From positions 3,098,001 through 3,162,000 of the forward strand of contig NZ_CP030941.1 of the NCBI RefSeq assembly GCF_036621415.1: a stretch of DNA of 64,000 bases, written 5' to 3'. The position numbers and the translations under genes are program-made. This stretch comes from Nitratireductor thuwali (GTDB taxonomy: Bacteria > Pseudomonadota > Alphaproteobacteria > Rhizobiales > Rhizobiaceae). The notes under the pieces were generated by a model. It was not told where the DNA came from and searched no databases. It worked only from the letters and a program-made list of their open reading frames with translations. Positions 8,571-16,567 of this stretch are shown here, piece by piece; the stretch's first letter is position 1, and each line of letters opens with the position of its first letter.

Positions 8571-10190
8571 ATGCCCCGCTACGCTTATCAGCCTTTCCCC
8601 TATAAAAAGCCGCCGGAGCTCGACGGCGCGGTCGCCCGGCAATATCCGGTCGCCATTGTCGGCGCGGGGCCGGTCGGGCTCTCGATGGCCGTCGATCTGG
8701 CGCTGCGCGGCGTTCCATCCGTCGTGCTCGACGACAACGACGTCGTGTCGCTCGGCAGCCGGGCGATCTGCTGGTCGAAGCGCACGCTCGAAATCTTCGA
8801 CCGGCTGGGCATCGGCGAGCGCATGGTGGCAAAGGGCATCACTTGGAAGGTCGGCCGGCTTTTCCATCGCGACCGCGAGGTCTGGAGCTTTGATCTCCTG
8901 CCCGAGGAAGGCCACAAGATGCCGGCCTTCATCAATCTCCAGCAATATTACGTGGAACAGTATCTGGTCGAGCGCTGCGCGGATTTTCCCGACCTGATCG
9001 ACCTCAGGTGGAAGAACCGGGTCAACGGCGTGCGCAGCCATCACACGGGCGCCAGGCTCGCGGTCGAGGCGCCCGACGGCGCCTACCATCTCGACGCCGC
9101 ATGGGTGATTGCCTGCGACGGCGCCCGCTCGCCGATGCGCTCCTTCATGGGGCTCGACTTCGAGGGCCGGGTGTTCGAGGAGCGCTTCCTGATCGCCGAT
9201 GTGGAGATGAAGGCCGATTTCCCGTCGGAGCGGTGGTTCTGGTTCGAGCCGCCGTTCCATCCGGGGCAGTCGGCCCTTCTGCACAAGCAGCCGGACAACA
9301 TCTACCGCATCGACCTTCAGCTCGGCCCCGATGCCGATCCCGACCGGGAGAAGAGGCATGAGAACGTGATACCGCGCATCGAGAAGATCATCGGGCACGG
9401 CGATTTCGAGCTCGATTGGGTCTCGGTCTACATGTTCCAGTGCCGCAGGCTGGAACGCTTCGTGCATGGCCGGGTGGTCTTCGCCGGCGACAGCGCCCAT
9501 ATCGTCTCGCCCTTCGGCGCGCGCGGCGGCAATGGCGGCATCCAGGACGTCGACAATCTGGGCTGGAAGCTGGCTCTGATCGTCAAGGGCGAGGCGCCCG
9601 AAAGCCTGATCGAAACCTATGATGAGGAGCGCGTCCGCGGCGCGGACGAGAACATTCTGAACTCGTCGCGCTCCACCTCCTTCATGACGCCCAAATCCAA
9701 GATGGAAAAGCTGTTTCGCGACAGCGTCCTCGATCTGGCGGCCGATCACGCATTCGCCCGCCGGCTGGTCAATTCCGGCCGCCTGTCCAGGCCCTGTTCC
9801 CTTGAAGGCCTCAGCCTGCAAACACCGGGCGCGGCCGAAGGGATTGCCCCCGGCCAGGCCATGCCGGACGCGCCGGTGCAATGCGAAGGCCGTCCCGGCT
9901 GGCTGCTGGAATATTTCGGCAGGGGTTTTGCGCTGATGGCGGTCGGATGCGCGCCGCCGCCCGGCTTGCCCGCCGGACTGCCGGTGATCGAGATATGGCC
10001 GGACGAGAACCTCGCCGGCGCCGAGGCGAGGATCGTCCTGCGCGATGCGGAAGGCCTCGTCGCCGACCGCTACGGCGCCGGCGTCATCTGCCTCGTCCGG
10101 CCCGACCAGCACATAGCGGCGACCTTCGTCGCGCCGCATGCCGACGAGATCGCCCTGGCCTATGCCCGCGCGATGGGGAGGGAGCATTGA
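8571..10190 (+). CDS. FAD-dependent aromatic monooxygenase (MhpA/PHBH type)
   Basis: A class A flavoprotein hydroxylase of 539 residues. It has the N-terminal dinucleotide site VAIVGAGPVGLSMAVDLALRG, the middle DG motif VIACDGARSPMR and the second flavin motif FAGDSAHIVSPFGARGGNGG. The C-terminal thioredoxin-like domain is also present (about residues 430-539). Such enzymes hydroxylate phenols with NAD(P)H and O2. In this operon it may make homogentisate or a related dihydroxyphenyl acid, for example from a hydroxyphenylacetate. The ATG at 8571 follows GGAGAAG closely; a TTG nine bases earlier is an alternative. The stop overlaps the next start in TTGA. Confidence 0.88.
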   Translation: MPRYAYQPFPYKKPPELDGAVARQYPVAIVGAGPVGLSMAVDLALRGVPSVVLDDNDVVSLGSRAICWSKRTLEIFDRLGIGERMVAKGITWKVGRLFHRDREVWSFDLLPEEGHKMPAFINLQQYYVEQYLVERCADFPDLIDLRWKNRVNGVRSHHTGARLAVEAPDGAYHLDAAWVIACDGARSPMRSFMGLDFEGRVFEERFLIADVEMKADFPSERWFWFEPPFHPGQSALLHKQPDNIYRIDLQLGPDADPDREKRHENVIPRIEKIIGHGDFELDWVSVYMFQCRRLERFVHGRVVFAGDSAHIVSPFGARGGNGGIQDVDNLGWKLALIVKGEAPESLIETYDEERVRGADENILNSSRSTSFMTPKSKMEKLFRDSVLDLAADHAFARRLVNSGRLSRPCSLEGLSLQTPGAAEGIAPGQAMPDAPVQCEGRPGWLLEYFGRGFALMAVGCAPPPGLPAGLPVIEIWPDENLAGAEARIVLRDAEGLVADRYGAGVICLVRPDQHIAATFVAPHADEIALAYARAMGREH

Positions 10191-10384
10191 CCGACAAGGA
10201 CGAGATTGGCCGCGACCGGCTGGGTGCGGCCGGCGACGATTTCTATGCCCTGCTGATGCAGGCCCATGAAGGCCTGAGCTTCGAGGAAAGCGCGCGGCTC
10301 AACGCCAGGCTGGTTCTGCTGCTTGCCAACCGGGTGGGCGATCTGGATGCGCTCAAGGCGGCATTGGCGGCGGCGAAGAAGTAG
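10187..10384 (+). CDS. DUF2783 small protein coupled to the monooxygenase
   Basis: A 65-residue acidic protein starting at TTG that overlaps the monooxygenase stop by four bases, with a strong GGGAGGGAG ribosome site just upstream. The core AHEGLSFEESARLNARLVLLLANRVGD is what I recall for DUF2783, whose members usually sit next to flavoprotein monooxygenases. It may be an accessory or stabilising subunit, which is unproven. It is the last gene of the rightward operon and faces the leftward RidA gene. Confidence 0.78.
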   Translation: MTDKDEIGRDRLGAAGDDFYALLMQAHEGLSFEESARLNARLVLLLANRVGDLDALKAALAAAKK

Positions 10385-10447
10385 CTGGCGGATGACGCCG
10401 GCAGCACCGCCCCTCGAAGGACAAGGGGCCGCGCCCGCCGTTCCCGG

Positions 10448-10942
10448 TCAGTTCTTGCCGGCGCGGACGGCGATGGCCTCCACCTCGATCAGCCAGCCGG
10501 GATTGGCAAGACCGGCGACCTCGAAGACCGAGCGCGCCGGCAGGTTGGGCTGTTCATCGGTTCCGAAGAACTCGGTGTAGCCCTCCATGAAGCCGGCAAA
10601 ATCCATTGGTTCCCCGTTCTGGCCGACCAGGAAGACCTGCAGCTTGACGACATCGCCCATCGTCAGATCCATGTCATCGAGGCTCTTCTCGATGGACTGA
10701 AACACCGTTCTGGTCTGCTCGGTAATGTCGCCATAGGCCTCGATCGAGCCACGGTCGGCGTCTTCATTGACCACGGAAGGCACCGCGCCGCTCAAATAGA
10801 CGGTGGTGGCGTCCCCCGGCACCTCTACCGCGCGGGCAATAGGGAAATCCGATCCGGGAATCTTATGGCGCACGACCTCGTCGGCCAGTGCGACCCCCGA
10901 AATCAGCAGGGCGGGCAGGGTGAGGCTTGCAATACGCAGCAT
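10448..10942 (-). CDS. Exported RidA-family (YjgF/UK114) protein
   Basis: A 164-residue RidA-fold protein with a signal peptide (MLRIASLTLPALLISGVALA, cleavage before DEV), which is unusual because most RidA proteins are cytoplasmic. Family features include VYLSGAVPS, the helix QTRTVFQSIEKSLDDMDLTMGD, and VFLVG with the C-terminal NPGWLIEVEAIAVR. RidA enzymes hydrolyse reactive imines to ketones and ammonia. It is the last gene of an operon with a flavin amine oxidase and a cytochrome c, which suggests removal of imines made in the periplasm. The start at 10942 follows AAAGGAA. Confidence 0.88.
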   Translation of the reverse strand: MLRIASLTLPALLISGVALADEVVRHKIPGSDFPIARAVEVPGDATTVYLSGAVPSVVNEDADRGSIEAYGDITEQTRTVFQSIEKSLDDMDLTMGDVVKLQVFLVGQNGEPMDFAGFMEGYTEFFGTDEQPNLPARSVFEVAGLANPGWLIEVEAIAVRAGKN

Positions 10943-10975
10943 GAGAAATTCCTTTCGTTCAATGCAGGATGATCC

Positions 10976-11002
10976 GAGCTTCGGCGCTGAAGGCCGAAGC
11001 TC
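10976..11002 (-). other. Perfect hairpin between cytochrome c and RidA genes
   Basis: GAGCTTCGGC (10976-10985) and GCCGAAGCTC (10993-11002) form a perfect 10-bp stem with a 7-base loop in the 85-base gap inside the amine-oxidase operon. No T-run follows. It may set the expression of RidA relative to the cytochrome or protect a 3' end. Confidence 0.5.
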
Positions 11003-11027
11003 ATCGTCGCCATCTCCATGGCTGATT

Positions 11028-11471
11028 TTAAGGCCGGGTCTGGGCAACCATCTCGGCCGTTGCATCGCCGCCATACTCGTTCCCGAAATGCGTCTGGATG
11101 TAGTTGACGACATCCGCGATCTGCTGGTCGTCGAGGACCTCGCCCAGCGGCGGCATCGCCCTCTGGCCGTTGATGATGATGTAGATCGGGTATTCGGGAA
11201 ATTCGAGGTTCTCGTTATCGGCCAGCGGCGGATAGGCACCAGCGCCCACGGCGCCTTCGCCGTCGGGCATGTGGCAGCCCTGGCAAATGGCCCGGTAGAC
11301 CTCCTCGCCGCCCGTCACGCCGATCCTGGAAGGGTCGGCGAACATGGCCTCATAGTCGGAAAGCTTGCGTGTGTTGGTCTGGTCGTCGCCGACCGCGCCA
11401 TCCTGGGCGAGCGCGAAGGTGGAGACACCGAACAGAATGGCGAGACCGACAGCGCCTGTAAGAGCATTCAT
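11028..11471 (-). CDS. Periplasmic class I cytochrome c
   Basis: A 147-residue monohaem cytochrome. A signal peptide (MNALTGAVGLAILFGVSTFALA) is followed by one haem site CQGCH (C63, C66, H67) and a probable methionine sixth ligand M106 in AMPPLGE; the C-terminal helix DVVNYIQTHFGN is typical. It lies between the flavin amine oxidase and RidA genes, all leftward and closely spaced. It is therefore a likely electron acceptor for the flavoenzyme, which would then work as a dehydrogenase. The ATG at 11471 has AAGGAGAG upstream and is preferred over an ATG ten codons earlier. Confidence 0.9.
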   Translation of the reverse strand: MNALTGAVGLAILFGVSTFALAQDGAVGDDQTNTRKLSDYEAMFADPSRIGVTGGEEVYRAICQGCHMPDGEGAVGAGAYPPLADNENLEFPEYPIYIIINGQRAMPPLGEVLDDQQIADVVNYIQTHFGNEYGGDATAEMVAQTRP

Positions 11472-11501
11472 GACTTCTCTCCTTGGCAAGCAGTTAGGCA
11501 T

Positions 11502-13088
11502 TCAGCCGTTGATGACACGGTCATGCAGACGCGAGATCGCGTCCAGCGACGAGAGGATCGCGCCCTCCTGCCAGCCGGGCAGGTAGGAGATGTGCTCGCC
11601 CGCCATTACCGTGCGCCCGTCTATCGCCGCCGCTGTCCGGTACTGGCTCTCCTTGTCCTGCCAGATGCCGTAGCAGCCGAGCACCCACGGCACCCGGTGC
11701 CAGACCACGCTCACGCCATTGCTGAATTCGTCCTTGTACTGGGGATGGATCCTGGCGCCGTATTCGAGCGCGATCCGGACCCGCTCGTCCGGCGGCATGG
11801 AGTTGAACTGATAGGCGATGGCCCCCCAGCTGTAGCCGCCCAGAAGCACGCCCTTGCCGCCGCTGAAATAGTCGTTGGAGGGGTAGCTGATGAGCGAGAT
11901 CGGCAGGTCGGTGTAGCTGATGCCGCCGAATATGTTCTCGTCTTCCTCCCAGAAGCGCCGGTTGAACTCGAGGCCGAACTTGACCGAGCCGGCATAGTAC
12001 ATCGTGTCGATGACGCCTTTCATGGCGCCCGACAGATTGTTCTCGATCTGGGAAAGGATGGAGAAGGGGATGGTGCAGATGCACCAGTCGCCCTTGGCTT
12101 CCTGAACTCCGCCGCCTTCCCTGGTGTCCTCGAAACTGACGGTGACGCCGTTCTCGTCCTGCATGATCGACGTGACCTTGGTGTTGTAGCGGATGACGTC
12201 CTTCACTTCGCGCTCGAAGGCCTGGGCGATCATGTCCATGCCGCCCACCGGCTGGAACATGGTCGCCTGGTGCTCCACGGTCTCGGCCTCGTCCAGCCAC
12301 CGCCACAGCTCGGATTGAATGATCTTGCTCGGGGCAATGGGTTCGGAGGGCTCCGGAATGCCGTCCAGGCCGCCGCCCGGCCATTTCGCATAGCCTCGGT
12401 AGTCGCTGGTGCGCTCGCTTTTCACATAGGCATAGTTCTCGTCGAGAACGCCGTAGACGCGCAGCGATTCAAGGAGCATTTCCTTGTCTTCCTGCGTGAC
12501 GAGCTCGTCGAGCCTGCCCTGGTTGGTCGCCTTGGCGAGCAGTTCCGATGTCTGGCCGCGATAGTCGGTGGCGATCTCGCGGAAGCGCTGGGGCTTGCCA
12601 TCGAACGCTTCCTGCCGGTGCAGATAGGCGTTGTGGTTCTTCTGGATGAAGGGCTCCAGCTTGACGCCCAGCCGCTTGCAATAGTCCAGAACCGCATGGT
12701 GATGATGCGGAATGCGCCAGGGGCCGGGATTGAAATAATTGCCCTTTTCGTATTGCACGTTCTGCGTGAAGCCGCCGAGTTCCGTATAGCTGTCGCCGCC
12801 GCGCAGCGTCCAGCAACGTCCGCCGGCCTTCTCGCGGTATTCCAGCACTTCGACCGTATAGCCGGCGGCGCGCAATTCCATCGCGGCGACCATGCCGGCA
12901 AGACCGGCTCCGAGGATCAGCACCTTCGCGCCCTGCGGGTCCCCGTCCAGAGCGATCGGCCCCCGATAGGTGGATTCCTGCGCATGGCCCAGCGTCGTCA
13001 TCGCCTGATAGAGGGCCGCGCCTCCTGCGGTGGCGCCGATCATCGTCAAGAGATCCCGCCGCGACATCTGTCCGAACGTCCTGTGCAT
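11502..13088 (-). CDS. Exported flavin amine oxidase/dehydrogenase
   Basis: A 528-residue FAD protein of the monoamine oxidase/L-amino-acid oxidase family. A twin-arginine signal (SRRDLL at residues 9-14, then a hydrophobic stretch ending GHAQ) implies export of the folded protein. The FAD site is ILGAGLAGMVAAMEL, with the GGRCWTLR motif close behind. The C-terminal FAD segment is AGEHISYLPGWQEGAILSS. It heads a leftward operon with a cytochrome c and an exported RidA-like protein. The amine substrate is not evident; an aromatic or amino-acid-like amine would suit the neighbourhood. The start at 13088 follows GGGAGTG. The open frame extends 51 codons upstream without support. Confidence 0.88.
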   Translation of the reverse strand: MHRTFGQMSRRDLLTMIGATAGGAALYQAMTTLGHAQESTYRGPIALDGDPQGAKVLILGAGLAGMVAAMELRAAGYTVEVLEYREKAGGRCWTLRGGDSYTELGGFTQNVQYEKGNYFNPGPWRIPHHHHAVLDYCKRLGVKLEPFIQKNHNAYLHRQEAFDGKPQRFREIATDYRGQTSELLAKATNQGRLDELVTQEDKEMLLESLRVYGVLDENYAYVKSERTSDYRGYAKWPGGGLDGIPEPSEPIAPSKIIQSELWRWLDEAETVEHQATMFQPVGGMDMIAQAFEREVKDVIRYNTKVTSIMQDENGVTVSFEDTREGGGVQEAKGDWCICTIPFSILSQIENNLSGAMKGVIDTMYYAGSVKFGLEFNRRFWEEDENIFGGISYTDLPISLISYPSNDYFSGGKGVLLGGYSWGAIAYQFNSMPPDERVRIALEYGARIHPQYKDEFSNGVSVVWHRVPWVLGCYGIWQDKESQYRTAAAIDGRTVMAGEHISYLPGWQEGAILSSLDAISRLHDRVING

Positions 13089-13314
13089 GGTGATCACTCC
13101 CTTGTGGCAAACCCTCGAAGCGTTAATGACACTCCTTCGACATGGTTGCTTCAATGGTGGTGTTTGCGGAACATTTTGATCCAACCCGTTCAGTGACGCC
13201 TGGCGTGTGAAAGGTTGAGGGCCTGCCGGAGAATATCGCATCCGCGCCGGACGGCGAAAACCGGCTTTTGAGAAAAATACGGCGCAAGCGTCAGTTCAGC
13301 GGCTTGCTGCAATG

Positions 13315-13341
13315 AAAAACGGGACCGCAGAGCGGCCCCGT
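13315..13341 (-). terminator. Intrinsic terminator of hppD
   Basis: Read leftward after the hppD stop, the stem ACGGGGCCGC-TCT-GCGGTCCCGT is followed by a run of T. On the plus strand the arms are 13319-13328 and 13332-13341 with an A-run at 13315-13319. One mismatched pair in ten. A clear rho-independent terminator. Confidence 0.85.
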
Positions 13342-13372
13342 CATTATCAGCCTTGCCAAGCTGGCGGACTGC

Positions 13373-14485
13373 CTATTCGGCCGCGTCCACCTTCAAGACG
13401 CCGCGGCGTATCTGGTCTTCCTCGATGCTTTCGAACAGCGCCCGGAAGTTTCCTTCGCCGAAGCCCTCGTCGCCCTTTCGCTGGATGAACTCGAAGAAGA
13501 TCGGTCCGATCACGGTCTTGGAGAAGATCTGCAGCAGGATCTTGGTCATGCCGCCGTCGATCACGCCTTCGCCGTCGATCAGGATGCCGTGCTTCTTCAT
13601 CCGGTCGATCGGCTCGTCGTGCCCGTGCACCCGCTCATGGCTCTTTTCGTAATAGGTGTCGGGCGGTCCGGGCATGAATTTCAGCCCGTTCGCCGCCAGC
13701 CTGTCCGTGGCTTCGTAGATATGTTCGGTACCGACGGCGATATGCTGGATGCCTTCGCCATTGTACTTCTTCAGATATTCCTCGATCTGGCTCTTGTCGT
13801 CGGTCGATTCGTTGAGCGGAATGCGGATCTTGCCGCATGGGCTCGTGATGGCGCGCGAGACGAGGCCGGTGATCTTGCCGGCTATGTCGAAGAAGTGGAT
13901 CTGCCTGAAGCCGAACAGTTCGCGGTAGAAGGCCCACCACTTGTCCATGTTGCCGCGATAGACATTGTGGGTGAGGTGGTCGAGATAGTAAAAGCCCACG
14001 CCCTCCGGCTTCGGATCGCGCTCGCCCGTCCATTCGAACTCGTCGTCATAGGGCGAGCCCTTTTCGCCGTACTGATCGACGAAATAAAGCAGGGACCCGC
14101 CGATGCCGACGATGGCCGGGACGTCGAGGGACCTGTCGTCGCCCGTATAGGGCTCGGCGCCCTTGGAGACCGCATGGTCGAAGGCGTGCTGCGCATCGAC
14201 CACGCGCCACGCCATGGACGGCGCGCAGGGGCCGTGCTTGTCGACGAAGCGCATGGCGTGGCTGCCCGGCTCGGCATTCAGAACATAGTTGATGTCGCCC
14301 TGCCGCCAGACGCCGATGTTCTTCGACTTGTGGCGGGCGACCTCGACATAGCCCATGCGCGAAAAAAGCTCCGACAGCTTTTCGGGCTCCGGGTGCGCGA
14401 ACTCCACGAACTCGAAGCCGTCCGTGCCGGCCGGGTTTTCCTTGCTGATTTCCGGGGGCGGCGCGTCGTGTGGAAACGGACCCAT
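13373..14485 (-). CDS. hppD: 4-hydroxyphenylpyruvate dioxygenase
   Basis: Fe(II) dioxygenase converting 4-hydroxyphenylpyruvate to homogentisate, the substrate of HmgA. The 370-residue protein has the two-domain vicinal-oxygen-chelate layout. The three iron ligands are visible as H170 in LDHLTHNVYRG, H248 in GIQHIAVGT and E332 in FFEFIQRKGDEGFGEGNF. I start it at the ATG at 14485, preceded by GGAGGAAC; earlier in-frame ATGs lack family sequence. It is transcribed divergently from an Lrp-type gene and ends in a strong terminator, so it is probably a one-gene unit. Together with the hmg operon it completes the top of tyrosine breakdown. Confidence 0.97.
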   Translation of the reverse strand: MGPFPHDAPPPEISKENPAGTDGFEFVEFAHPEPEKLSELFSRMGYVEVARHKSKNIGVWRQGDINYVLNAEPGSHAMRFVDKHGPCAPSMAWRVVDAQHAFDHAVSKGAEPYTGDDRSLDVPAIVGIGGSLLYFVDQYGEKGSPYDDEFEWTGERDPKPEGVGFYYLDHLTHNVYRGNMDKWWAFYRELFGFRQIHFFDIAGKITGLVSRAITSPCGKIRIPLNESTDDKSQIEEYLKKYNGEGIQHIAVGTEHIYEATDRLAANGLKFMPGPPDTYYEKSHERVHGHDEPIDRMKKHGILIDGEGVIDGGMTKILLQIFSKTVIGPIFFEFIQRKGDEGFGEGNFRALFESIEEDQIRRGVLKVDAAE

Positions 14486-14587
14486 GAGAAGTTCCTCCAT
14501 AGCTCTGATAATCTGCCCGATTTTAACGCTCCAGCTTCGCACGATGGTTGCATTGTGATACGGAAAAGGGGCCACCCGCGCTCGAAA

Positions 14588-14625
14588 CGTGCACAATCGA
14601 AGGAAAATGCATGAGCCGTGCACAA
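14588..14625. promoter_or_regulatory. Direct repeat in the hppD-lrp gap
   Basis: CGTGCACAA occurs at 14588-14596 and again at 14617-14625, 29 bases apart, the second copy lying within the first codons of the regulator gene. Each contains the palindrome GTGCAC. They could be sites for the Lrp-type regulator acting on itself and on hppD. The assignment is tentative. Confidence 0.35.
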
Positions 14626-15078
14626 ATTGACGGTTTTGACCGCAAGATACTGTCGCTGCTGCAAACAGACGCACGACTGACCAACAACGATCTGTCGGAG
14701 CGCGTGAACCTCTCGCCGTCCCAGTGCTCCCGCCGCCGCCAAAGGCTGGAGGAGGACGGGCTGATATCCGGCTATTGCGCGGTGCTCAACCGGGAGCGGC
14801 TGGGATTTCCGCTGATCAACGTCATCACCGTGACGCTGGCCACCCACAATCCCGACAATGCGCGCCGCTTCGCCGATCTGGTGGCCCGGCTCCCCGAGGT
14901 GCAGGAAGCCTTCGCGCTCACCGGCGAGATGGACTATATCCTGAAGGTGGTCACGCCCGACCTTCAAAGCCTGTCGGATTTCGTCAACGCCGTCCTGCTT
15001 CCCCACGAATCGGTCCAGCACGTCAAGACGGCGATCGTGCTGCAGACGCTCAAGGAAACCTTCAGCCTTCCTCTGTGA
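14611..15078 (+). CDS. Lrp/AsnC-family transcriptional regulator
   Basis: A 155-residue feast/famine regulator. The N-terminal helix-turn-helix is FDRKILSLLQTDARLTNNDLSERVNLSPSQCSRRRQRLEEDGLI. The C-terminal ligand-binding RAM domain includes EVQEAFALTGEMDYILKVV. It sits divergently from hppD, so control of hppD by an aromatic amino acid such as tyrosine or phenylalanine is the natural guess. The start at 14611 follows AAGGAAAA. It could also act on the TRAP operon downstream. Confidence 0.9.
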   Translation: MSRAQIDGFDRKILSLLQTDARLTNNDLSERVNLSPSQCSRRRQRLEEDGLISGYCAVLNRERLGFPLINVITVTLATHNPDNARRFADLVARLPEVQEAFALTGEMDYILKVVTPDLQSLSDFVNAVLLPHESVQHVKTAIVLQTLKETFSLPL

Positions 15079-15107
15079 CCCCACGGGTCTGGCGATGCCG
15101 CGGGTAT

Positions 15108-15154
15108 TTGTTACGAAATGGGCGAACAAATCCCCTTTATTGTTACATAATAAT
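15108..15154 (+). promoter_or_regulatory. AT-rich region with repeats upstream of the TRAP operon
   Basis: TTGTTAC is present at 15108-15114 and 15140-15146. The second copy lies within TTATT-N7-AATAA (15137-15153), a small inverted repeat. The stretch is much more AT-rich than its surroundings and lies about 190 bases before the first TRAP gene, so it probably holds promoter or operator sites. No confident -35/-10 pair. Confidence 0.35.
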
Positions 15155-15337
15155 CGCTAAGCTTGGCTTCGACCGGGGTTCGGATGCAGGATGTGCGGCG
15201 CTGATCGGATTCGCGATTTTTCGCGTGCCCGACCGGGCAAGAAGAAGTAGCCATGGCCCATTGCAGCCGAACTGGAGCATAATCCAGAACGCGGGCATGT
15301 CCGGGAAAACCGGGTGTTCAAAAGGGAGGACAACAAT

Positions 15338-16387
15338 ATGAGAATGAAATCACTGAAGAGGCTGGCCGCCGCCGGTCTTATCGCCGCCACCGGCCTTCTG
15401 GGCGCCGTATCCGGCTCGCTGGCGCAGGAGGTGACGCTGCGCCTGCACCAGTTCCTGCCGCCGCAGGCCAATGTGCCGAAGCTCGTGCTGGACCCCTGGG
15501 CCGACAAGATCGAGCAGGAATCGGGCGGCCGCATCAAGATCGAGCGCTATCCGGCCATGCAGCTCGGCGGCACGCCTCCGCAGCTCTACGACCAGGCGCG
15601 CGACGGCGTGGTCGACATCGTGTGGACGCTGCCGGGCTCCAATCCCGGGCGTTTCCCCTCGACCGAGGTGTTCGAGCTTCCCTTCATGATGACCAATGCC
15701 GAGGCCACGTCCCGCGCCTACTGGGACCTGTTCGAAAAGCACATGAAGGACACCGAGTTCAAGGACACCCATGTCCTGGGCGTGTGGGTGCACGGACCGG
15801 GCATGCTGCACTCCAAGACCCCGATCGACGAGCTGTCCGATCTCAACGGCATGAAGATTCGCGCGCCCACGCGCATCATCAACGCGCTGCTGGGCCAGCT
15901 CGGCGCGACGCCCGTCGGCATGCCGGTGCCGCAGATCACCGAGGCGCTGTCCAAGGGCGTGATTGACGGCTGCGTGATCCCGTGGGAAGTGACGCCCGCG
16001 CTCAAGGTGCCCGAGCTGGTGGAGAACCACACCGAGTTTGGCGGCGACCACGCGCTCTACACGACGACCTTCGTGCTGGCGATGAACAAGGCCAGGTATG
16101 AGAGCCTGCCGGACGATCTGAAGAAGGTGCTCGACGACAATTCCGGCCAGGAATTCGCCGCCTTCGCCGGCCGCACCCAGGCCGGCGCCGACGGCCCCAG
16201 CCGCCAGATCGCGGTCGATCGCGGAAACAACATCATCCAGATCAGCGCCGAAGACACCGAAAAGTGGAAGGAGGCCGCGCAGCCGGTCTACGACCAGTGG
16301 GTAGCGGAGATGAAGGAAAAGGGCATCGACGGCGAAATGCTCATCGATGAAGCCCGCGCCCTGATCGACAAGTACACGAACAACTGA
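15338..16387 (+). CDS. TRAP transporter substrate-binding protein, DctP family
   Basis: Periplasmic binding protein of a tripartite, sodium- or proton-driven uptake system. The 349-residue protein has a signal peptide (basic MRMKSLKR, then an Ala/Leu-rich core ending SLAQE). A DctP core follows, including GGRIKIERYPAMQLGG, DIVWTLPG, and LNGMKIRAPTRI with its conserved arginine that usually binds a carboxylate. A carboxylic-acid substrate is therefore likely. The ATG at 15338 follows GGGAGGA. Downstream come a hairpin and the two membrane subunits. Its place beside hppD and an Lrp regulator allows an aromatic or keto acid, which is a guess. Confidence 0.93.
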   Translation: MRMKSLKRLAAAGLIAATGLLGAVSGSLAQEVTLRLHQFLPPQANVPKLVLDPWADKIEQESGGRIKIERYPAMQLGGTPPQLYDQARDGVVDIVWTLPGSNPGRFPSTEVFELPFMMTNAEATSRAYWDLFEKHMKDTEFKDTHVLGVWVHGPGMLHSKTPIDELSDLNGMKIRAPTRIINALLGQLGATPVGMPVPQITEALSKGVIDGCVIPWEVTPALKVPELVENHTEFGGDHALYTTTFVLAMNKARYESLPDDLKKVLDDNSGQEFAAFAGRTQAGADGPSRQIAVDRGNNIIQISAEDTEKWKEAAQPVYDQWVAEMKEKGIDGEMLIDEARALIDKYTNN

Positions 16388-16408
16388 TCGCACCGCATGC
16401 GAAGCAGA

Positions 16409-16433
16409 GGCGGGCTTCCGGGCCCGCCTTTTG
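16409..16433 (+). terminator. Hairpin after dctP, probably partial terminator
   Basis: GGCGGGC (16409-16415) pairs with GCCCGCC (16422-16428) around a six-base loop, followed by TTTT. It sits between the binding-protein gene and the permease genes, where it could reduce permease expression relative to the binding protein. Confidence 0.65.
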
Positions 16434-16567
16434 CCGCCGGGCAGGCGCTTCCGCCGTTGCCCGATGGCTGGAGGGCGGTAGCGTCCCGATTGCGCTTGTT
16501 CTACAGTTGTGGCGGGCAATCGTGACCGTGCTACCAGGAACCGGCGGCCCGGCCGGACAAGGGGAAC

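Noticed and set aside
7491..10187. Leftward open frame of about 900 codons opposite the hmg operon genes
   Set aside because: It is antisense to the well-supported SoxH-like, DinB and monooxygenase genes, has a His/Arg/Ala-rich shadow composition typical of GC-rich DNA and shows no domain.
10803..13196. Rightward 797-codon frame across the amine oxidase operon
   Set aside because: It is antisense to three genes with clear signal peptides and cofactor motifs, and has no ribosome site or recognisable domain.
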